DNA from: Deltaproteobacteria bacterium RIFOXYA12_FULL_61_11
Lineage (GTDB): Bacteria; Bdellovibrionota_F; JAHFAK01; YA12-FULL-61-11
Direction of reading: 5' to 3'
DNA length: 9,419 nt
Assembly (NCBI GenBank): GCA_001799195.1
Contig: MGSU01000149.1
Coordinates: 1 to 9,419, forward strand
Shown: positions 5,668 to 9,419 of the stretch, in pieces
How the letters are laid out: each line of letters starts with the position of its first letter
How positions within the stretch are numbered: position 1 is the first letter of the stretch
The notes under the pieces: generated by a model
What the model was told of the DNA's origin: nothing
The model's database searches: none
The model's input: the letters and a program-made list of their open reading frames with translations, nothing else
Position numbers and translations under genes: made by a program

Positions 5668-7338
5668 TCATCCGCAGTCCGGTCTCCCTGCCTCGAGACA
5701 GAGCTGATGCGGGGAGACCACGCCGTGGAAGAGCTTGACCTCGTCCAGAGCACCGCGGAAGAAGCCTCCGCCCGCGAGATTCGCTCCCAGGAAGAGCGCA
5801 CCGCCGTTGCCGCGCGGGGGGGCACCGGTCGGATCGCAGTGTTCGTCGAGACAGCCGCTGCGGGCGAGCCGCCCATCCTGGTAGATCGCGGCCCGTCCGC
5901 CGACGAAATCGACGATCGCTGCGAGATGGGACCATTGGCCCGGCGGAACGATGCCTCCGGTGAGGTGAGCGGTGGTGCCGGCAACGCTGAAATCGCAGCG
6001 CGCGGTCAGGACGAGCGCACCTTCGGCGTCCCGCGTCTGGTGCAGCCACAGAGCTACCTCGGCCGAGGTGTGTTGCGATCCCCCGCTGGCCAGGATGACT
6101 TGATTGTCGCTGAGCACCTCCGGTTTGACCCAAGCGGTGACGGTGAGCTGCCCGGAGAGGTCGACGAGGGCATTGCCGACCGCTCCGAGGTGCTCTCCGG
6201 CGACGCCGAGGTAATCGTCGATCCCATCGAAGGCCAAACCTCCTCCGAAGCGACCCTCGGCGACCGGGGTTGCACCGACGAGATCGCCGTCGTGACCATT
6301 GCCGCTCTCATCCTTCGCCATCCCCTGTGCGACCTGCGAGAAGGCCCAGTGAGCGGCGGGAAGGACCGGCGCGTGGAGGACAGGGGTGGGATGGGTGAGC
6401 AGCACCGCGGGATCGTCGAAACGTCCTGGCGGCGCCAAGGGAGCCTGGAATTGCTGATGGACGAGCAACTCAAAGGCCCCGTCCTCGCGATAGGTCGCCA
6501 TGGACTGGAGGTAGAGGAACGAGGTCTGACGGTCCTGAAGGGGTCCGGCGACCGGGCGGAAACCATCGACCAAACCTCCGACTAGGAGGAACCGCTCACC
6601 CTCTTGTTTTCCGACAATGCCTTGCAGGGTCAGGGTCCTAAGTCGGCCCTTTTCCGCCCGATCGAGCGTGCCCAGGTGCACGGTGTCTTGGTCCTCGAGG
6701 GTCACGGAGAGATTGCCGAAGGTGCCGGCGCCGAGCTTGGCCCTGGTGGCCACGAGGGAGGTCGTGGTCGCCGCGGCCAGATTGAAGGCGCCGTGCTCGA
6801 CCTGTAGGGGTACCTCGTCGGCCGTGCCGTCGTCCGCCCGGCGCAACAGTTTGACCTGGTTCAAACGCAAGGAGGACGTCGGCTTGACCTGCCCGTCGAG
6901 CCGGGTGGCGTTGAGGACCACGATCACATCGGCCTCTCCCGCGGCGAACGAGGAACCGAGGTGGAAGCCGTCGGCGGGCGCCAAGAGAGCGCGGAAGAGC
7001 TCGCCGTTCTCGGGCACCACGATCGAGGACAAGGTCGAGAGGTCGGTGCGTGCGAAGGGATTACCGGTGTCGGTTCCACCCGAGAAGGGGTTGCCGGTAT
7101 CGGTCCCGCCGGAGAAGGGATTGCCGGTGTCGGTTCCGCCGGAGAAAGGATTGCCGATGTCCGAGCCTCCGGAAAAACTCAGGTCCGGGTTGAGGAACTG
7201 GAGGTTTTCTCGCACCACGACCAAGTTGGGGTCGACCTGCTCCTGTTCTTCATCATCTCCGGACAGGACGAACTCCGGGATGGCGCACCCCAAGAAAGCG
7301 AGGGAAGCGCAGAGGACGACCTCCAGGCGCTCGATCAT
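5668..7338 (-). CDS. LamG-domain putative lipoprotein with tandem-repeat linker
   Basis: The product is 556 residues. The N-terminus (VVLCASLAFLGC) resembles a lipoprotein signal with Cys at 18, although Phe at -3 is not a standard lipobox. An acidic stretch (GDDEEQEQ) follows, then four near-identical decapeptides (SGGTDTGNPF type, residues 56-95) that form a flexible linker. Residues about 100-325 form a beta-rich region I do not recognise. Residues about 329-549 match a LamG/concanavalin-type jelly roll (LamG_3-like): GNGHDG, GRFGGGLAFDGIDDYL, LTVTAWVKP, GQWSHLAAIVD, YQDGRL and FRGALDEVKLF are typical. Such domains bind carbohydrate or protein at the cell surface. Four Cys near the C-terminus (496, 501, 547, 555) could form disulfides. 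The ATG overlaps the upstream regulator stop as ATGA, and GGAGG lies 7 nt ahead at 7346-7350, so translation is probably coupled. TIGR02147 regulators are known to sit beside lipoprotein genes, which supports surface localisation. Confidence 0.82.
   Translation of the reverse strand: MIERLEVVLCASLAFLGCAIPEFVLSGDDEEQEQVDPNLVVVRENLQFLNPDLSFSGGSDIGNPFSGGTDTGNPFSGGTDTGNPFSGGTDTGNPFARTDLSTLSSIVVPENGELFRALLAPADGFHLGSSFAAGEADVIVVLNATRLDGQVKPTSSLRLNQVKLLRRADDGTADEVPLQVEHGAFNLAAATTTSLVATRAKLGAGTFGNLSVTLEDQDTVHLGTLDRAEKGRLRTLTLQGIVGKQEGERFLLVGGLVDGFRPVAGPLQDRQTSFLYLQSMATYREDGAFELLVHQQFQAPLAPPGRFDDPAVLLTHPTPVLHAPVLPAAHWAFSQVAQGMAKDESGNGHDGDLVGATPVAEGRFGGGLAFDGIDDYLGVAGEHLGAVGNALVDLSGQLTVTAWVKPEVLSDNQVILASGGSQHTSAEVALWLHQTRDAEGALVLTARCDFSVAGTTAHLTGGIVPPGQWSHLAAIVDFVGGRAAIYQDGRLARSGCLDEHCDPTGAPPRGNGGALFLGANLAGGGFFRGALDEVKLFHGVVSPHQLCLEAGRPDCG
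7051..7170 (-). repeat. Four tandem 30-bp repeats inside the LamG gene
   Basis: Four consecutive 30-bp units (about 7051-7080, 7081-7110, 7111-7140, 7141-7170) encode the decapeptides TDTGNPF plus SGG, with the unit nearest the N-terminus diverged to SDIGNPF. The period is a multiple of three, so copy-number change would alter linker length without breaking the frame. Differences between units are mostly at third codon positions, which suggests selection on the peptide. Confidence 0.9.
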
Positions 7339-8201
7339 TGAGGTTCCTCCGTCTTCTTGCGCCGATCCAGTCTGGTCACGGGGAAGAGCTGCATGTTGAA
7401 CTGGAAAATGTCGTCCGTGGCCAGATCGGTGGTGAAGGTCTCGAGCAACTCCTGGCGGAAGCGGAAGATGCGTTGCTTGAGTTCCGCGACCTGATCGCTG
7501 GTCAGGGACAAGGTCAAGCTGCCGATTTCGCGCTGGTCAGAGGCGTAGCGCTCGATGGCCTCGTAGCCGAGTTCGATCATCTTGAAGTGGAAGTTCTTGA
7601 CGAGGAGGTTGCGGATCTCGTGACCGGTGCTGAGCGATTTCTCGGTCTTGGCCAGGGTGCCGCCCTCTGCGGTGAGCATGCCGAGCATCTTCAGGGTCTC
7701 GAGCGCTTCTGACGCCTCGCGTTTGGTAATGGCCGGGCTGACATGCCGGGCGATCCAGTCAGGATCGGCGCGGAAGTCCTTGAGTTCTGCCATTTCCCGG
7801 ATGACGGGGATATACCAGTGGCTGTAATAGGCGTACTGGGCCGCCTCGAGCTGTTGGAACCCCCGCCGGGTAGCGATCTTGAGCAGTTCTTTGTAGTAAT
7901 AGTCGCGCTGGGTGAAATTCTGGGCCTGGTTCATCATGACGAGGCTCTCGAAATACTCGGCCTCGCGTTCGGGAAGATCGAGGGCCTCGGCGAACTTCTT
8001 GATCGTCTTGAGCGAGAGGTTGCGCTGGCCCTTCTTCACCAACAGGAAGTAGTTCCAGGACGAGAGCCCTGCCTTCTTGGCGAAGGCGCGGTACGAAAAC
8101 CCCTTGGTGGTGTTCTTGAGTTCCTCGTACTTGTCGTTGAGGTAGCGACGATAGTCGTCGTATTCGAAGATATTGACGCCTTGGGCCGCCTCTTTGTCCA
8201 C
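7335..8201 (-). CDS. TIGR02147 family regulator-like protein (DUF4423)
   Basis: The product is 288 residues with features I associate with TIGR02147. It opens with NIFEYDDYRRYLNDKYEELK (10-29). A helix-turn-helix-like segment follows (about 35-75: FSYRAFAKKAGLSSWNYFLL, then LSLKTIKKFAEALDL). The family signature YYSHWYIPVIREMAEL lies at 125-140, a second winged-helix-like part at about 155-190, and NMQLFPVT near the end (269-276). The family is found in Fibrobacter and several deltaproteobacterial groups, often next to a lipoprotein gene, and is thought to be regulatory; its ligand is unknown. The start is GTG at 8201. An in-frame TAA at 8211-8213 excludes any longer form, and AAGGGGG lies just upstream with short spacing. 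The gene overlaps the LamG gene by 4 nt (ATGA), so the two form one transcription unit, probably read from the AT-rich region upstream. Confidence 0.88.
   Translation of the reverse strand: MDKEAAQGVNIFEYDDYRRYLNDKYEELKNTTKGFSYRAFAKKAGLSSWNYFLLVKKGQRNLSLKTIKKFAEALDLPEREAEYFESLVMMNQAQNFTQRDYYYKELLKIATRRGFQQLEAAQYAYYSHWYIPVIREMAELKDFRADPDWIARHVSPAITKREASEALETLKMLGMLTAEGGTLAKTEKSLSTGHEIRNLLVKNFHFKMIELGYEAIERYASDQREIGSLTLSLTSDQVAELKQRIFRFRQELLETFTTDLATDDIFQFNMQLFPVTRLDRRKKTEEPQ
7346..7350 (-). promoter_or_regulatory. Shine-Dalgarno of the LamG lipoprotein gene
   Basis: On the minus strand GGAGG lies 7 nt before the ATG at 7338, inside the 3' end of the regulator gene. It confirms the start that overlaps the regulator stop (7335-7337). 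Confidence 0.75.
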
Positions 8202-8303
8202 GTCGCCCCCTTACTCCACGAGTCGATGCTCTGTGTACTTATTCATGCCACGTCAAAATATACAACATGCATATAGAAAAGAGCAAGTGGGCAATACAAA
8301 AAT

Positions 8304-8332
8304 ATTATAGAGTGTTATGACGTATTTGAATC
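8304..8332 (-). promoter_or_regulatory. Candidate promoter of the regulator/LamG operon
   Basis: On the minus strand a perfect TATAAT lies at 8309-8304, about 100 bases before the regulator GTG, within AT-rich DNA. The -35 is weak (GATTCA at 17 bp spacing, or ATTCAA at 16 bp), so an activator or a different sigma factor may be involved. No clear operator repeat is seen. Confidence 0.4.
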
Positions 8333-8389
8333 TTTATTGGACAAGTCATTGTGTACCATGATGGGCAAATCGAACCATGACAAAGGAAG

Positions 8390-8412
8390 AGCTCGGCGGC
8401 ATGGACCGAGCT
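8390..8412 (-). terminator. Hairpin downstream of the GNAT gene, possible terminator
   Basis: A perfect 7-bp inverted repeat (AGCTCGG / CCGAGCT) with a 9-nt loop lies about 90 bases past the GNAT stop. On the minus strand it is followed by CTTCCTTT, a broken T-tract. On the plus strand no T-run follows, so it suits minus-strand transcription from the GNAT gene. The interrupted T-tract keeps confidence modest. Confidence 0.4.
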
Positions 8413-8502
8413 GGTGATAGAGGCAACCACCTGAGGTTTTGTACACGGTCGGAGGTGCTGGAATGCGGAGGTCCTGCTTTGTCGCCGAGTCAGAACGGTC
8501 TC

Positions 8503-9189
8503 TCAGGCATTGCCGAATTCGCGGTCGAGCTTGCCTGCCCAATCCTCCCGGGTCAGGGCGAAGCGCTCGTGGTCCCGCCAGCGGCCGTTGATCTTGAGGT
8601 AATGGGGAGAGAAGCCCTCGTGGCGGAACGCGCAACGACGAACCAGGGCCAGCGAGGGGAGGTTGCCCGGCTGCACATTGGCCTCGAGCCGATGCAGCCG
8701 CAGGGTTCGGAAGCAATAGCGCAACACCAGGCGCAAACCCTCGGTCATATACCCCTTGCCGTTGAAGGGTACGAAACCGTAGAACCCCAGATAGGCGGAG
8801 TGGAACCCCCCACGCACGAGCTCGTTGAGGTTGATCACCCCGACCAAGGAGCGGTCTTCGAGGCGTCGCAGGAGGAAACCGAGGTGGCGACCGTCGGCGA
8901 GGCGCTGCAGGTACGCGGCGAAAGCGGCGTAGGTGCTGGGCGGGTAGACATAGGGATGATGCAGTTCAGCGCTGGCCGAGCAACGCAGGAGGAATTCGAC
9001 GGCGTCACCGAGTTCGGGGCGATAGAGCGCGATGATCGCCCCGGCGGAGACGAAGTTCCGCTCGCTCTCGCGGGGATCAGTGGCTTTCTTCTTGCCCTGG
9101 GTCTTTGCCGGCTCAGGTTGAGGGAGGGGCGGGCCGGGCTCCACCGTGGGGAGGTGGAACAACTCGCCCTGAGGTGGTAGCTCTGTCAT
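8503..9189 (-). CDS. GNAT family N-acetyltransferase, RimJ/RimL-like
   Basis: The product is 228 residues. After a Pro/Lys-rich N-terminal stretch of about 45 residues (PGPPLPQPEPAKTQGKKK) comes a GNAT fold. It has a region ending YRPELGDAVEFLL, a beta-strand pair LGFLLRRLEDRSLVGVINL (103-121), and the acetyl-CoA pyrophosphate loop FNGKGYMTEGL (142-152). The RimJ/RimL signature is LRLHRLEANVQPGNLPSLAL followed by VRRCAFRHEG. Such enzymes acetylate N-terminal amines of ribosomal proteins or other small amines with acetyl-CoA in the cytoplasm. The substrate here is unknown. The start at 9189 has AGGA 8 nt upstream (9201-9198), while the longer frame to 9252 adds 21 residues without a better site. 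The gene appears monocistronic, with a possible terminator hairpin about 90 bases downstream. Confidence 0.88.
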   Translation of the reverse strand: MTELPPQGELFHLPTVEPGPPLPQPEPAKTQGKKKATDPRESERNFVSAGAIIALYRPELGDAVEFLLRCSASAELHHPYVYPPSTYAAFAAYLQRLADGRHLGFLLRRLEDRSLVGVINLNELVRGGFHSAYLGFYGFVPFNGKGYMTEGLRLVLRYCFRTLRLHRLEANVQPGNLPSLALVRRCAFRHEGFSPHYLKINGRWRDHERFALTREDWAGKLDREFGNA

Positions 9190-9419
9190 CAGAGAAGTCC
9201 TGCTAGCTCCTTCGATGCACGTATCACGGACCGCACTCCCGTGCAATCGCATCCTACGAGGATCCGTATGCTTTCTGTCTTTTGATGGATTACAGGTTGT
9301 TCGTCACCACGTTGGGGTGGCGCCGACGGGGGACCCCCGCCACGCGCAAGCATGAGCATGGTGGGGGCGGCAGCAAGGATGCGGACCTCCAAGCGACGCG
9401 CAGGATGCCGCGGCGTCGG
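9190..9419. other. Non-coding or unassigned right edge
   Basis: No gene is supportable here. The GNAT promoter should lie in this stretch, but I cannot point to a convincing -35/-10 on the minus strand. A GC-rich imperfect dyad (GTGGCG 9317-9322 with CGCCAC 9338-9343, enclosing GGGG/CCCC) could fold in RNA or single-stranded DNA. A plus-strand ATG at 9352 or 9379 could begin a gene that runs off the edge, but too little is visible to call it. Confidence 0.45.

Larger units (their letters stand above)
8202..8502. other. AT-rich intergenic region between GNAT and regulator genes
   Basis: This 301-bp gap has no convincing gene on either strand. Positions about 8225-8350 are strikingly AT-rich in an otherwise GC-rich window and contain a candidate promoter for the regulator/LamG pair. 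Positions 8376-8502 return to normal composition and contain a hairpin behind the GNAT gene. Confidence 0.7.

Noticed and set aside
5707-6585. Plus-strand open frame of 292 codons opposite the LamG gene
   Set aside because: The minus strand encodes a clear LamG domain there. The opposing frame has no domain and reflects high GC.
7051-7170. CRISPR-like array
   Set aside because: Units are directly abutting 30-bp coding repeats with no spacers, in frame with the LamG gene.
8377-9180. Plus-strand open frame of 267 codons opposite the GNAT gene
   Set aside because: The minus strand carries the GNAT motifs. The plus frame is shadow sequence without recognisable features.
9359-9391. tRNA-like 3' end on the minus strand (T-arm-like GGAGGTCCGCATCC and a later CCA)
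   Set aside because: Two conserved T-loop positions are altered, the outer stem pair mismatches, and the CCA is four bases out of place. No cloverleaf can be drawn.

Overview
The window looks like chromosomal DNA from a GC-rich Gram-negative bacterium, most likely a deltaproteobacterium-grade lineage (Myxococcota, Bdellovibrionota or relatives) or something similar. The clues are a TIGR02147-family regulator paired with a putative lipoprotein (a family I associate with Fibrobacter and deltaproteobacterial genomes), two putative lipoproteins, and a large YD-repeat protein. Taxonomy is inferred from gene content only.

Layout. Positions 1-2700 (minus strand) hold an RHS locus. It contains a 5'-truncated YD-repeat gene with an intact RHS-associated core, a Gly/Ser-rich C-terminal tip of 134 residues with no toxin fold I recognise, and a 93-residue membrane zinc-ribbon gene that starts on the RHS stop codon (ATGA overlap). 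A frameshifted scrap of another RHS core follows immediately. The tip and small-gene stretch (about 280-1030) is visibly AT-rich against its surroundings, as in swapped-in polymorphic-toxin cassettes. Positions 2655-5655 (plus strand) hold three genes: yhbY (ribosome-assembly CRM protein), a von Willebrand A putative lipoprotein with a complete MIDAS, and a glycoside hydrolase family 5 enzyme with all expected catalytic residues but no signal peptide.

Positions 5668-8201 (minus strand) hold a coupled pair: a TIGR02147-family regulator (GTG start) overlapping by ATGA a LamG-domain putative lipoprotein that carries four tandem 30-bp repeats in its N-terminal linker. An AT-rich 301-bp gap (8202-8502) contains a perfect TATAAT and probably drives this pair. 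It also holds a hairpin that could terminate the next gene, a RimJ/RimL-type GNAT acetyltransferase (8503-9189, minus). The last 230 bases hold no gene I can support.

Functional picture. The RHS tip and its overlapping membrane protein are the best candidate for an undescribed effector/immunity pair, though the gene has lost its 5' part and may be a silent cassette. The regulator/lipoprotein pair probably forms a self-contained cell-surface unit. The vWA and GH5 genes, 14 bp apart, are probably co-transcribed with yhbY; a joint function is not evident from sequence.
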